Source of the DNA: Planctomycetota bacterium | GTDB taxonomy: Bacteria; Planctomycetota; Phycisphaerae; SM23-33 | NCBI GenBank assembly: GCA_022705325.1 | Contig: JAKJER010000050.1 | Coordinates: 1 to 43,356 of the forward strand | Length of the DNA: 43,356 nucleotides | Direction of reading: 5' to 3' | In this document: in pieces, positions 33,283-41,640 of the stretch | Numbering within the stretch: position 1 is the stretch's first letter | How the letters are laid out: each line of letters begins with the position of its first letter | Made by a program: the position numbers and the translations under genes | The notes under the pieces: model-generated | What the model saw: the letters and a program-made list of their open reading frames with translations, nothing else | Database searches by the model: none | What the model was told of the DNA's origin: nothing

Positions 33283-33993
33283 ATGAGTGACCCGCGCGTC
33301 AAGGTGAAACCGCTGCGCAAGCCCAGCCTGCTGGACGGGGCTATCAATGCCATCCAGAAGGCCATCCTCCAGGGCGGTTTTCGCCCCGGAGACCTCCTGC
33401 CGTCGGAGGGCGAACTCGCCGACCGGCTGGGCATTTCCCGCACCATTGTCCGCGAGGCCATACGCGTACTGGAGGCCCGCGGGCTGGTCGAAACGGGGCA
33501 GGGGCGGCGGGCCCGTTTCCGCAGCGGCGACCCCAAGGCCGTCTCGGCGCCTCTCCACATCCTCATCTCCGGCAGCGAGCACGCCCTGCTGGACCTGCTG
33601 GAAGTGCGACGCAGCATCGAGGTCGAGATGGCCGCCCTCGCCGCCAGACGCGCCACTGATGCGCAAGTCCTGGCCCTGGGCAAGACCATGGACGAAATGC
33701 GCCAGGCCGGCAGCGACCTCGACGAACTCATCGAGGCGGACTTCCGCTTCCACACCCGCCTGGCCGACTGCACCGGCAACGTCGTCTTCCACGCCCTGCT
33801 GGAACCGCTGGCCGACCTGCTGCGGGCCTCGCGACAACGCTCGCTGAAGTCCGCCGGGGCCGCCGTCAGCGTCTCCTGCCACCAGGCCATCCACGACGCC
33901 GTCGCCCGGCACGATGAAGACGCCGCCCGTCGTGCGATGATCGACCACCTCGACATCACCCTGCGACACCTCGGCGAGAAGCCGCGCCCGTAG
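33283..33993 (+). CDS. FadR/GntR-family transcriptional regulator
   Basis: 236 residues. The N-terminal winged helix has SLLDGAINAIQKAILQGGFR, PGDLLPSEGELADRLGISR, TIVREAIRVLEARGLVETGQ, the classic GntR pattern. The C-terminal helical FCD domain has LLEVRRSIEVEMAALAARR, ADFRFHTRLADCTGN and HQAIHDAVARHDEDAARRAM, with Asp/His positions that bind metal or a carboxylate ligand in this family. The ATG at 33283 is chosen because the TATAAT box makes upstream in-frame starts (for example 33271) unlikely. The ligand is unknown; FCD regulators typically sense organic acids or sugar acids. The divergent prepilin-like gene is a possible target. Confidence 0.93.
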   Translation: MSDPRVKVKPLRKPSLLDGAINAIQKAILQGGFRPGDLLPSEGELADRLGISRTIVREAIRVLEARGLVETGQGRRARFRSGDPKAVSAPLHILISGSEHALLDLLEVRRSIEVEMAALAARRATDAQVLALGKTMDEMRQAGSDLDELIEADFRFHTRLADCTGNVVFHALLEPLADLLRASRQRSLKSAGAAVSVSCHQAIHDAVARHDEDAARRAMIDHLDITLRHLGEKPRP

Positions 33994-34137
33994 CGGCTGC
34001 GGCGCCGCCACCTGGACGTCATTTCCCGCCGGCTGTTCACCCGGACCGTCCGCGATGGTTCGCGCCATGCTCGCGGACGCGAACGTGCGACGGCGGGTCA
34101 AGACGGCCATCGAGGTGCCCGCGGCAAATGCGGGATG
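33994..34137. other. Spacer after the regulator gene with one stem-loop
   Basis: No gene seen. GTCCGCGA at 34048-34055 pairs with TCGCGGAC at 34071-34078, with a further TGG/CCA inside. No T-run follows, so termination for the regulator gene is uncertain. Confidence 0.35.
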
Positions 34138-34178
34138 AAAAAGGCGGGCGCCGTACCGGTCGTTCGTACGGCGCCCGC
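34138..34178 (-). terminator. Rho-independent terminator of the 34206-38303 gene
   Basis: A perfect 13-bp stem, GCGGGCGCCGTAC with its reverse complement, encloses a 9-nt loop (34144-34178). On the minus strand it is followed at once by TTTTT (34142-34138). It starts 28 bp after the stop codon. Confidence 0.85.
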
Positions 34179-34205
34179 AGCGAGTTGATCCGTGGATTAC
34201 CTGGG

Positions 34206-37200
34206 TCAGCGTCTGCGACGACGGAGGTAGCCGCCCAGTCCCGTGCCGGCCAAGCCCAGCAACAGCAGCGAGGTCGGCTCGGGGACCAACTCCAGGCGGA
34301 TAGCCTCGGCGCTGCCGCCCAACGACACGATCGACGCCTTCCATTCATGCTCGCCGTAGGGTGCGCCGTCGCCCAGGAGGAGGATGCCGTCCAGGTTGGC
34401 GTTGGTGATCCCGCCGGCGGCGGTGAGGATGTCGAACGGGCCGCCGCCAACGAACGAACCGTACCAGTTGATGTCGATGATCGCTCCGGGGTTGAGCGTG
34501 GCCGTTCCGACGACCTCGATCCAGTCGTACGTGATGCCCTGTTCGTTGCCGCCGATCTCCGCCAGCAACGTGCCCAGCGCAACCTGGTTGTAGCCGGCGT
34601 TGAGGACCAGGTGCCCGGGGGAATCGCCCGCCGAGATCGTCCCGCCGGCATTGATCATGACGTTGCCGCCGATCATGCCCGTGCCGCCCAGCAGCCCGCC
34701 GTTGACCGTGACCGTGCCCGTGCCCGTGCCCGAGCCGCTGGTGTTGTCCACCAGCAGCGCGCCCGCGTTGAGCGTCGTCCCGCCGGTGTAGCTGTTATTC
34801 CCGGTCAGGGTCAGCGAGCCGCTGCCGATCTTGGTCAGGCTGAGCGGGCCGGCCCCGCCGTTCTGAATCAGGCCGGAGAAGAGCGTGCTGGTGTCGTCTC
34901 CGCCGATCTGGAATATGTGGATCCCGTTGCCCTCGCCATGGACCAGGCCCGATCCGCTCAGCGAGCCCAGGGCGATGGTCTTGGGATCTGACGTATTGGA
35001 CGAATTGAAGCTGTAGAAAGTCAGGATCCCGCCGGCGTTGACGGTGACGGCGGAGCCCAGCCCGTTGAGCCCGGCGCCGAAGGGTGTGCCGACCGTCGCC
35101 CCGCCGTAGTTGGTCTGGAGTTCGCTGTTGGCGGCCACCACGGTGGGCCCGGTGTAGGCGGCGCTGCCGACCACGATGAAGCGGGCCGAGGCCGACCCGC
35201 CCCGGGTATCGACCGTCAGCCCGCCGTCGCCGGTGACCCGGTCGCCGTTGATGTGGACGTAGTTGCCGTTACGGTCGCCGCTGTTGAAGACGAGCTGAAC
35301 CTCGCCCACCCCGCCGGCGGCCAGGCTGATCGGACGTAGCGTCGAGGGCGTGTTGGAGGCCCCGCCTGTGTACTGGAGGATGCCGGTCTGGCCTGCGCTG
35401 CCCAGGACGACCGCCGCCGCCGAGTTGCCCAGGGGCCCGTTGGTGCTGGAGTTGTTCCAGCCCGGAATGGACAGCGTACCCTCGGCCACGGTCAACGGGC
35501 CGCTGAACGTGTTGGACCCGGACAGGACCAGCGTGCCGGCACCGTTCTTGGTCAGGCCCCAGCTTCCGCCCGCATCGGAGAAGATCTGCCCGCTGATGAC
35601 GGCGTCGCGCCCGTCAGGAACGCTGCCGGCGGCTACGGTGAAGGTGTTGTCGGCCCGAAGGCTGACCCGCCCGCTGAGCGTCGCGGTGGTCGAGGCGGCA
35701 TTGGTAGTCAGGGCGTTGGTGTTCGTGTTGAGCAGGATGAACCCGCTGCCCGTGTTGGCGTACGTCCCGCCGGTCATGTCGAGCCGCCCGATCCCGTCGA
35801 TCCAGCCGTTGAAGTCGAGCAGCCCGCCGTTGATCGTCACGACGGAGGTCTCCTTGATCTGAGCGTGCTGGTTGAGTCGGGCCGTGCCGCCGGCGTTGAT
35901 GGTCAGGTCGCCCTTGACGGTCGTGCCGTGGTCGGGCGGGCCGCCGGCGGGCCCGGCGAGCTGGAGCGTGCCGTTGTTGACGGTGACCAGTCCCGCGCCC
36001 GTGCTGGTGCCGCTGAGGATCAGCGTGCCGCCCTCGACGGTTGTCGGCCCGGTGTAGCTGAGGGCGCCGCTGAAGGTCTGCGTGCCGGAGCCGACTTTGA
36101 CGATCTCCAGGGCACCGCCGTCGTCCTGGATGGCCCCGCTGAAGGCCGCGGTGGAATTGTCCCCGCCGATCCTGACGGTGTGCGTCCCGCCGCTCTCGCC
36201 GTGCAGGACCGCCGACGCCGACGTGCCGGACAGCGAGCCGATGGCGATGGTGGCCGGTGAGTTGTAGCTGTAGAAGGTCAAGATGCTGTTGGCGCCCAGC
36301 GTGACGGGAGAGCCCAGGCCGTTGGTGCCGGCCCCGAAGGGCGTCTGCACGCCGCCGGTGGCCACCACCCAGTTGGTTTGGAGTTCGCTGTTGTCCGCCA
36401 CCACGGTGGGCCCGGTGTAGGCGGCGCTGCCCAGGACGATGAACCGCGAGGTGGCCGTGCCGCCCATGGTGTCCACCGTCAGCCCGCCGCTGCCGGTCAG
36501 GAGGCTGCCGTCGATGTGGATGTAGTTGCCGCTCCGGCTGCCGCTGTTGAAGACCATCTGGATTTCGCCCACCCCGCCGGCGGCCAGGCTGATCGGACGA
36601 AGCGCCACTCCCGGCGCGATCGACCCGCCGGTGTACTGGAGCGTGCCGGTCTGGCCTGCGCTGCCCAAAACGACGGCCGCCGCGGAGTTGCCCAGCGGGC
36701 CGTTCGTGCTGGAGTTGTTCCAGCTCGCAACCGACAGCGTGCCCTCGGCCACGGTCAGCAACCCGGAGAACGAGTTGCCGCCATTGGTCAGCGTCAGCTT
36801 GCCCGCGCCGATCTTGGTGAGGGCGCCGCCGCCGGAAACGACCCCGCTGAGGGTCAGGTTGCCCGCGCCCCCGATGCTGCCGTTGGCCCCCATGTTGATT
36901 GCGGCGGCCGTGCCCGCCTCGGCCGACGTGTTGCCGTTGATCAGGTAGGACGCCCCGGCGGTCAGCAGACGGATCTGGTTCTGGACGACGCCGTTCTGCC
37001 CGTTGAGGTCCAGCGTGCCGCTGTAGATGTCGGTGCGGTTGGACGCGCCGCCCAGGGCGTTGATGCTGCCCAGCTTGGCGGTTCCGGCGGCCCCGGTGGT
37101 GGAATGCCCGATGATCGTGGCGTAGTTGTCGGCGTATGTGTGGGTGTTGTTGCCGTTCAGGGTGACGGTGGCGGCGGCGTCGCCGCCGATCCACAGCCGC

Positions 37201-38303
37201 CCGGTCGAGCCGCCGGCGTTGCTGAGGTCCACGTCGATCACGCCGGACTTGACGTACATGTTGCCCGCAAAGAAAAGCGAGCCGCCCGTGAGCGTCCCGA
37301 CGATGCCGCCCGACCCGCCCGCGCCGACGTTCACGACGCCCCGGGCGCCGCCCAGGTCGATCGTCCCGCCATTATTGAGGGCGATGCTGTCGCCGCTGGC
37401 AGGGGGCCCGCCGGCGGGGTTCCAGTTACCCGCGGTGGCCCAGTCGGAACTGCCCGCGGTCCAGGTGTAGGTGGCGGCGGGCGCGTCCGAGCCGACCTGG
37501 AAGTTGTCCGTCCACTGCCGGTCGCACCCGGCCCCGTTGCTGGACCCGACGCTGACGAAGTCGTTGGTGGCGGCGGTGACCTTGGACCAGTACGCCCCGC
37601 CCGCGAAGGTGTGCAGGTTGACCTGGCCCCGCAGGACCTGGTCGGTGTAGATGTCCAGCAGGCCGCTGGTCAGGTCGAACTTGACGGCGTAGTTGTGCCA
37701 CGTGCCGCTGCTGGCGATGCCGGTGGCCAGGCCCGTGGCGGTCTCGCCCACGCCGGAATTGTAGATGCCGATCCCGCCGGTCCGAAAGAACACCGAGATC
37801 CCCTGGGCCGAGCCGATCGTGTTGTTCGCGCTGCCGGCCGTGATGTCGATGCGGTCGTTGACCTGCACGGCGTCATATTGAACCGTGAACTGGTTCCGCA
37901 GATTGTAGGCCAGGCCGAAGTCGGCTCCCCCTCCCCACTGCGTCATCCCGGTGGCGCTGCCTGAACCGCTGCCGCCGGAGTACCCGAACACGCCGGGGTT
38001 GACGGTGGCGTCGGTGTTGAAGGACGCGTTCACGCCGGGGCCCGCCGTCCAGGACTGGGCCGGGTTCCCGTACGTGTTCTCGACCTGGCGAGCGGTGATC
38101 GGGTCGGCCAAGGGCCACTGGTTATCCACCCGCGCGGCGTTGCCGCCGTAGGCCGACACGGTATACGTATCGCTGTAGTCCAGCGTGCCGATCAGCGTGG
38201 AACTCCCGACCACAACCCCGGCCGACGCGGCGGCCTGTATCATGGCCCAGGACGCTCCCAGGACTCCCGCGAGAACCAATAGACGGCTTCTTGAAGCAGT
38301 CAT
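34206..38303 (-). CDS. PEP-CTERM repeat protein with N-terminal lectin-like domain
   Basis: 1365 residues. GAGGAG lies before the ATG; a signal peptide ends near ASAG. Residues about 30-280 form a concanavalin-A/LamG-like region (FNTDATVNPGVFGYSGG, ISVFFRTGGIGIYNSG, WHNYAVKFDLTSGLLDIYTD). The rest is autotransporter-associated beta-strand repeats (AGKLTLTNGGNSFSG, LTVAEGTLSVASWNNS). A block of roughly 330 residues occurs twice at an offset of 421 residues. The C-terminus VPEPTSLLLLGLAGTG plus GGYLRRRRR is a PEP-CTERM exosortase signal. Probable role: extracellular or surface-linked scaffold or glycan-binding protein. It is a single-gene unit with its own promoter and terminator. Confidence 0.9.
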   Translation of the reverse strand: MTASRSRLLVLAGVLGASWAMIQAAASAGVVVGSSTLIGTLDYSDTYTVSAYGGNAARVDNQWPLADPITARQVENTYGNPAQSWTAGPGVNASFNTDATVNPGVFGYSGGSGSGSATGMTQWGGGADFGLAYNLRNQFTVQYDAVQVNDRIDITAGSANNTIGSAQGISVFFRTGGIGIYNSGVGETATGLATGIASSGTWHNYAVKFDLTSGLLDIYTDQVLRGQVNLHTFAGGAYWSKVTAATNDFVSVGSSNGAGCDRQWTDNFQVGSDAPAATYTWTAGSSDWATAGNWNPAGGPPASGDSIALNNGGTIDLGGARGVVNVGAGGSGGIVGTLTGGSLFFAGNMYVKSGVIDVDLSNAGGSTGRLWIGGDAAATVTLNGNNTHTYADNYATIIGHSTTGAAGTAKLGSINALGGASNRTDIYSGTLDLNGQNGVVQNQIRLLTAGASYLINGNTSAEAGTAAAINMGANGSIGGAGNLTLSGVVSGGGALTKIGAGKLTLTNGGNSFSGLLTVAEGTLSVASWNNSSTNGPLGNSAAAVVLGSAGQTGTLQYTGGSIAPGVALRPISLAAGGVGEIQMVFNSGSRSGNYIHIDGSLLTGSGGLTVDTMGGTATSRFIVLGSAAYTGPTVVADNSELQTNWVVATGGVQTPFGAGTNGLGSPVTLGANSILTFYSYNSPATIAIGSLSGTSASAVLHGESGGTHTVRIGGDNSTAAFSGAIQDDGGALEIVKVGSGTQTFSGALSYTGPTTVEGGTLILSGTSTGAGLVTVNNGTLQLAGPAGGPPDHGTTVKGDLTINAGGTARLNQHAQIKETSVVTINGGLLDFNGWIDGIGRLDMTGGTYANTGSGFILLNTNTNALTTNAASTTATLSGRVSLRADNTFTVAAGSVPDGRDAVISGQIFSDAGGSWGLTKNGAGTLVLSGSNTFSGPLTVAEGTLSIPGWNNSSTNGPLGNSAAAVVLGSAGQTGILQYTGGASNTPSTLRPISLAAGGVGEVQLVFNSGDRNGNYVHINGDRVTGDGGLTVDTRGGSASARFIVVGSAAYTGPTVVAANSELQTNYGGATVGTPFGAGLNGLGSAVTVNAGGILTFYSFNSSNTSDPKTIALGSLSGSGLVHGEGNGIHIFQIGGDDTSTLFSGLIQNGGAGPLSLTKIGSGSLTLTGNNSYTGGTTLNAGALLVDNTSGSGTGTGTVTVNGGLLGGTGMIGGNVMINAGGTISAGDSPGHLVLNAGYNQVALGTLLAEIGGNEQGITYDWIEVVGTATLNPGAIIDINWYGSFVGGGPFDILTAAGGITNANLDGILLLGDGAPYGEHEWKASIVSLGGSAEAIRLELVPEPTSLLLLGLAGTGLGGYLRRRRR
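34750..36770. repeat. Large internal duplication within the third PEP-CTERM gene
   Basis: The coding segment around 36770-35990 recurs around 35505-34750. The shared landmark TGCTGGAGTTGTTCCAG appears near 36707 and 35444, an offset of 1263 bp or 421 codons. Protein copies share NNSSTNGPLGNSAAAVVLGS and RPISLAAGGVGE with only scattered changes. Confidence 0.85.
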
Positions 38304-38608
38304 GTGCTTCTCCTCATTTTTGTTCCTCTGCCTTTTTGGCCAACGGCTACGATATGATGACTTTACTGTATCGCAACATGTCTAAACGGGCAAGCCACAA
38401 ATCACCGACTACCAAGCACGCGTCCGCATGGTCAGTCAAGGCTGCCCGTCTGGATGCCGAAACCTCTCCGCGCTGGGCCACGTGATATCTCTACCGCTGG
38501 GCGGTGACCCGAAAGATGCCGCTTGGCTCGCACTGTAAGTCCCGACTTCTTCTGCCGGGCGGAAAGCCTAGAAGATGGGGAGATTCGGCGCAGTCGCGCG
38601 CGGCGCCT
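38304..38608. other. 305-bp gene-free region upstream of the third PEP-CTERM gene
   Basis: No gene is supported. It holds the promoter at 38365-38393, a comparatively AT-rich patch near 38304-38400, and weak hairpin potential near 38545-38600. No RNA gene was recognised. Confidence 0.5.
38365..38393 (-). promoter_or_regulatory. Sigma-70-type promoter for the 34206-38303 gene
   Basis: TTGCCC (38388-38393), a 17-nt spacer and TACAGT (38365-38370) on the minus strand, giving a leader of about 55 nt. The -35 hexamer is identical to that of the promoter at 39415-39443. Confidence 0.55.
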
Positions 38609-39364
38609 TCACAGAGGGATCTTGTAGAAGCACAGCCAACTGCCCATGGTGGCGCCCACCTCGATCACCTCGGTGGGATACCAGGCCACGTGCCCGTCCT
38701 CGAACAGATAGTTGCCTCCCTCCGGCTCCCCGTCGCTGCGATAGTGGCTGGAGAACGGCACGCGGGGGTTGTAGAACCACGAGCTGTTCCACGTGCCGTA
38801 CTGTTTCATGTCCATCAGGATGGGCGTGTGACTGTAGGGGCCTCCGAAGGCGGTCTTGGACACCCAGTTCTTACCGTCCTCGTTGCCCTCGGGGGCGTAG
38901 TTGATGTTGTTGGGGTCGCGGTGCGGCAGGTAGAAGTACCCCACCAGCCCGCCGGAGAGATTGACGTCGTTGATCTGGTGCCACTTCTGCGTGGGGCAGT
39001 TGAGCACGTCGTGGACGTCGGTCTTGGAGGCCTTGGTATTGGGCAGCAGGTAGCGGCGCCAGAACTCCTGCACCGTCGAGCCGTTCCAGCTCACGTGCTG
39101 CCCGGAGACGGGGATGCCCAGATCGGGCAGCGCCGGGCCATTGTAGGGAAACGCGCCGCGGTTGGCTGTGGCGTAGGCGGCCAGGGAGTTGCCCCACTGC
39201 TTCTCGTTGGCGGCGCACTGGCTGTTGATGGCCAACATGCGGGCTCGGCGAAAGCTCGGGGTCAGCAGGGCCAGCAACAGGCAGATGATCGACACCACCA
39301 CCAGCAGTTCGACCAGCGTGAAGCCCTTGCGCCAGGCCGACCGGAGTTGTGCGTTTCCATCCAC
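38609..39364 (-). CDS. Prepilin-like protein with type IV N-terminal methylation motif and DGHV end
   Basis: 251 residues with a GTG start at 39364, supported by AAAGG eight bases upstream. KGFTLVELLVVVSIICLLLA provides the prepilin-peptidase site and transmembrane helix; CAANEKQWGNSLAAYA follows. The C-terminal GGNYLFEDGHVAWYP is the H-X9-DG type motif. It is the third solitary pseudopilin-like gene in the window and, like the others, lacks pilus assembly neighbours. Function unknown; a surface or substrate-binding pseudopilin is plausible. Confidence 0.9.
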   Translation of the reverse strand: MDGNAQLRSAWRKGFTLVELLVVVSIICLLLALLTPSFRRARMLAINSQCAANEKQWGNSLAAYATANRGAFPYNGPALPDLGIPVSGQHVSWNGSTVQEFWRRYLLPNTKASKTDVHDVLNCPTQKWHQINDVNLSGGLVGYFYLPHRDPNNINYAPEGNEDGKNWVSKTAFGGPYSHTPILMDMKQYGTWNSSWFYNPRVPFSSHYRSDGEPEGGNYLFEDGHVAWYPTEVIEVGATMGSWLCFYKIPL

Positions 39365-39380
39365 GTTCGCCGCCTTTGCG

Positions 39381-39398
39381 TCCCGGATCGTTCCGGGA
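39381..39398. promoter_or_regulatory. Inverted repeat in the leader of the 38609-39364 gene
   Basis: TCCCGGA, TCGT, TCCGGGA forms a perfect 7-bp stem between the promoter and the ribosome-binding site. It could be an operator or a leader hairpin. Confidence 0.4.
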
Positions 39399-39414
39399 AG
39401 CTTCCTGATAACTT

Positions 39415-39443
39415 ATCCTACAACTGTCTCATCCGGGGGGCAA
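39415..39443 (-). promoter_or_regulatory. Sigma-70-type promoter for the 38609-39364 gene
   Basis: TTGCCC (39438-39443), a 17-nt spacer and TAGGAT (39415-39420) on the minus strand, about 50 nt upstream of the GTG start. Confidence 0.5.
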
Positions 39444-39479
39444 GTTTCTTCTGTCGCATGCCCCGGTCGCCACCGAATC

Positions 39480-39842
39480 TCAGCCGCCGGCTTTCGAAAA
39501 CTCATGCACCCAGATCCGGTTGTCATGAACGTAGTAGGTGATGTTGATCTCCTGTTGGCGCCGCAGCCGCCGGGCCTCGGCGACCTTCTGCTTGTCCTGG
39601 ACCCATTCGCCGTCACGGTCCTTCTTGAGCGGGATCAGCAGTTGCAGGTGCTCCCGGGAGCCCTGGATCTTTACCAGGATCCCGACGTATTTCCGCCCAT
39701 CCTTCACATCCTTGACGAGACGAATGAACTCCGCCCGAGCGTCGATGTGCTTGGGAGACTCCTCCTGGTCCCCGCCCAGTGGGACGGGCGCCGCGACCGC
39801 AAAGGCCAGCCAGACAATCAGAATATAGCCAAACCGCAACAT
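39480..39842 (-). CDS. Small exported protein, function unknown
   Basis: 120 residues from the ATG at 39842. The N-terminus is a signal peptide (MLRFGYILIVWLAFAVAA). The mature part is charged: HIDARAEFIRLVKDVKDGRK, YVGILVKIQGSREHLQLLIP, then a Lys/Arg/Gln-rich helix (VAEARRLRRQQ) and YYVHDNRIWVHEF. No family was recognised. No Shine-Dalgarno sequence is visible; a TATAAT box lies 15 nt before the start. The gene lies 54 bp beyond the kinase stop and has its own probable promoter. Confidence 0.65.
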   Translation of the reverse strand: MLRFGYILIVWLAFAVAAPVPLGGDQEESPKHIDARAEFIRLVKDVKDGRKYVGILVKIQGSREHLQLLIPLKKDRDGEWVQDKQKVAEARRLRRQQEINITYYVHDNRIWVHEFSKAGG

Positions 39843-39857
39843 GACAGAACTACAGAG

Positions 39858-39863
39858 ATTATA
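39858..39863 (-). promoter_or_regulatory. Consensus -10 box for the small exported protein gene
   Basis: TATAAT on the minus strand, 15 nt before the ATG at 39842. Expected transcription would give a leader of about 8 nt without a Shine-Dalgarno sequence. The -35 region is weak. Confidence 0.5.
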
Positions 39864-39896
39864 CGCGACCCGGGCGGCCCTGGACGCGCCTGACAA

Positions 39897-41441
39897 TCAA
39901 CATTTCGATTGAATCGCCGCCAGTTTCTCGAACGCCCCGCCATCGGCCAGGCCTTGATACGTCTTCACGTACGCCTCGTACAATTCGCCGTACAGCGCGT
40001 GGTGGGCCGGGTCGGGTTCGATCTGGTCGGCCACCTGCACCATCCGGCCCACCGCCTGATCGAGCGAATCGAACACGCCCGCGCCGAGCCCCCCGAGCAT
40101 GGCCGCCCCCAGCACCGTCGACTCCTGGCAGCGGAGGGTCTGGACGGGTCGGCCGTACACGTCCGCCTGGATGTGGTTCCACAATCCACTCCGTACCGCC
40201 CCGCCGCCCAGGCGCAGCACGTCCACCGCCAGGCCCGCCTCCAGCCAGACGTTCATCATGTCGCGGATCTCCAGGGCCACGCCTTCCATCACGCTGCGGG
40301 CCAGGTCGCCCCGCCCGTGCGCGAAGCTCAGGCCCGCAAAGACGCCGCGGGCGGCGGCGTTCCAGCGCGGCGTGCCCGCGGTGGCCAGGTAGGGCAGGAA
40401 CAGCAGCCCTCGCGAGCCGGCGGGCGAACTCGCGGCCAGCTCGTTGAGGGCCTCGTACGCGTTGGGCCCGCCGGCTGCCTGTGCCGAGACCTCCGCCGTG
40501 CCGATCGCGTCGCGGAACCAGCGGTAGCTCGACGCGGCGGCGTTGGACAACCCCTCGGCCTCCCACAGTCCCCCGGCGGCGTGGTTGGTGATCATCATCC
40601 CGCTCAGGCCCGACAGCGGCTGATCGCTCGCCAGGATGGCCAGCCCCGCCGTACCGAGCGTGACGGTGGCCATGCCGGAGCGGATCGCCCCCATGCCCAC
40701 GACGCTGCAGTTCTGGTCGCCCGCGCCGACGCACAGGGCGGTGCCCTTGGCCAGCCCGCAGCGGGAGGCCACCTCGGCCGACAGTTCGCCCACCTTCGTG
40801 CCGGCCGGGCGGGGCTTGCCGAACTGCTCTGCCCGCAGGCCCATCAAGCCCAGCAGCTTGTCGCTCCAGCGGGCCTGGCGGACGTCCCACGCGCCGCTGA
40901 AGCACATGCAGGGCAGGTCGGTGTAGTAGTCGTCGGCCCCGAACGCCCGCAGCACGTAATCCTGGACCTGCACGAACCGCGCGGTGCGGGCGTAGTGGTC
41001 CGGTTCATGGGAGCGCATCCACAAGACCTTGGGGGCCAGCCACGTCGTGCCCAGCGGCACGCCCGCGATGCGATGGTACTCGCCGGCGTCGATCCGCTCG
41101 GCCAGCCAGGCCACTTCCCCCGCCGGGCGGGCGTCCTGCCAGGAGATGGCGGGGCGAACCGGCTGGCCCGCGGCGTCCAGCGGCACGGTGACCGAGCGCT
41201 GGGCGGAGAAGCCGACGGCGGCGATCTCGGCGGCGTTCACACCCGAGGCCGCCACGGCGGCGCGGCACGTGGCGAACGCCTGTGCGACCATCTCGCGGGG
41301 GTCCTGCTCGACCCAGCCCGGGCGCGGATAGCTCGAACCGTACTCGCGATAGTCGCTGGCGAGCATGTTCCCGTCCAGATCGAACACCGCCGCCCGCACG
41401 CCCGTGGTCCCCACGTCCAGGCCAGCCAGATATGTCGCCAT
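39897..41441 (-). CDS. FGGY-family carbohydrate kinase, xylulokinase-like
   Basis: 514 residues, normal for FGGY kinases. CGGAGAG lies five bases before the ATG at 41441. The N-terminal phosphate-binding loop is YLAGLDVGTTGVRAAVFDLD. SFSAQRS-type segment (VGFSAQRSVTVPLD) and ISWQDARPA are the first-domain sugar-site motifs; GAGDQNCSVVGMGAIRSGMA and VTLGTAG mark the second domain, and LRLGGGAVRSGLWNHIQADV with TLRCQESTVLGAAMLGGLG is the FGGY_C signature. It phosphorylates a sugar or polyol with ATP in the cytoplasm; xylulose is a reasonable guess but the substrate is not fixed by sequence. Divergent from the carboxylesterase. Confidence 0.92.
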   Translation of the reverse strand: MATYLAGLDVGTTGVRAAVFDLDGNMLASDYREYGSSYPRPGWVEQDPREMVAQAFATCRAAVAASGVNAAEIAAVGFSAQRSVTVPLDAAGQPVRPAISWQDARPAGEVAWLAERIDAGEYHRIAGVPLGTTWLAPKVLWMRSHEPDHYARTARFVQVQDYVLRAFGADDYYTDLPCMCFSGAWDVRQARWSDKLLGLMGLRAEQFGKPRPAGTKVGELSAEVASRCGLAKGTALCVGAGDQNCSVVGMGAIRSGMATVTLGTAGLAILASDQPLSGLSGMMITNHAAGGLWEAEGLSNAAASSYRWFRDAIGTAEVSAQAAGGPNAYEALNELAASSPAGSRGLLFLPYLATAGTPRWNAAARGVFAGLSFAHGRGDLARSVMEGVALEIRDMMNVWLEAGLAVDVLRLGGGAVRSGLWNHIQADVYGRPVQTLRCQESTVLGAAMLGGLGAGVFDSLDQAVGRMVQVADQIEPDPAHHALYGELYEAYVKTYQGLADGGAFEKLAAIQSKC

Positions 41442-41495
41442 AGTCGCTCTCCGTCGACAGAGTCCTGCGAAGGCAAAACAAATGATGCGGACCGC

Positions 41496-41524
41496 AATGG
41501 ACCAGAAAACGCCGCGCCTGTCAA
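41496..41524 (-). promoter_or_regulatory. Candidate promoter for the FGGY kinase gene
   Basis: A perfect TTGACA (41519-41524) is followed after 17 nt by TCCATT (41496-41501), a weak -10, on the minus strand. Confidence 0.35.
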
Positions 41525-41543
41525 GGAGACGACCGCATCCCAG

Positions 41544-41570
41544 AGCCCACGGAAGGCTTTGCGTGGGCTT
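41544..41570. repeat. Palindromic repeat related to the one at 1533-1560
   Basis: AGCCCACG (41544-41551) pairs with CGTGGGCT (41562-41569) around GAAGGCTTTG. The centre, GGAAGGC, resembles GGAAGCC of the copy at 1533. It sits in the divergent region between the kinase and the carboxylesterase. Confidence 0.6.
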
Positions 41571-41615
41571 CGGCAGCGAGAGCTTCCTCGTAACCAACGC
41601 CCGCCGCGACCGGTA

Positions 41616-41621
41616 TGATAG
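41616..41621 (+). promoter_or_regulatory. -10-like box for the carboxylesterase gene
   Basis: TATGAT lies 19 nt before the ATG at 41641; the leader would keep the AAGGAGA ribosome-binding site only partly clear of the start of transcription. The -35 is weak. Confidence 0.35.
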
Positions 41622-41640
41622 TCCGGTAAGGAGAATATGG

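Noticed and set aside
34048..34078. A terminator for the FadR-family gene
   Set aside because: The stem is imperfect inside and no T-run follows on the plus strand.
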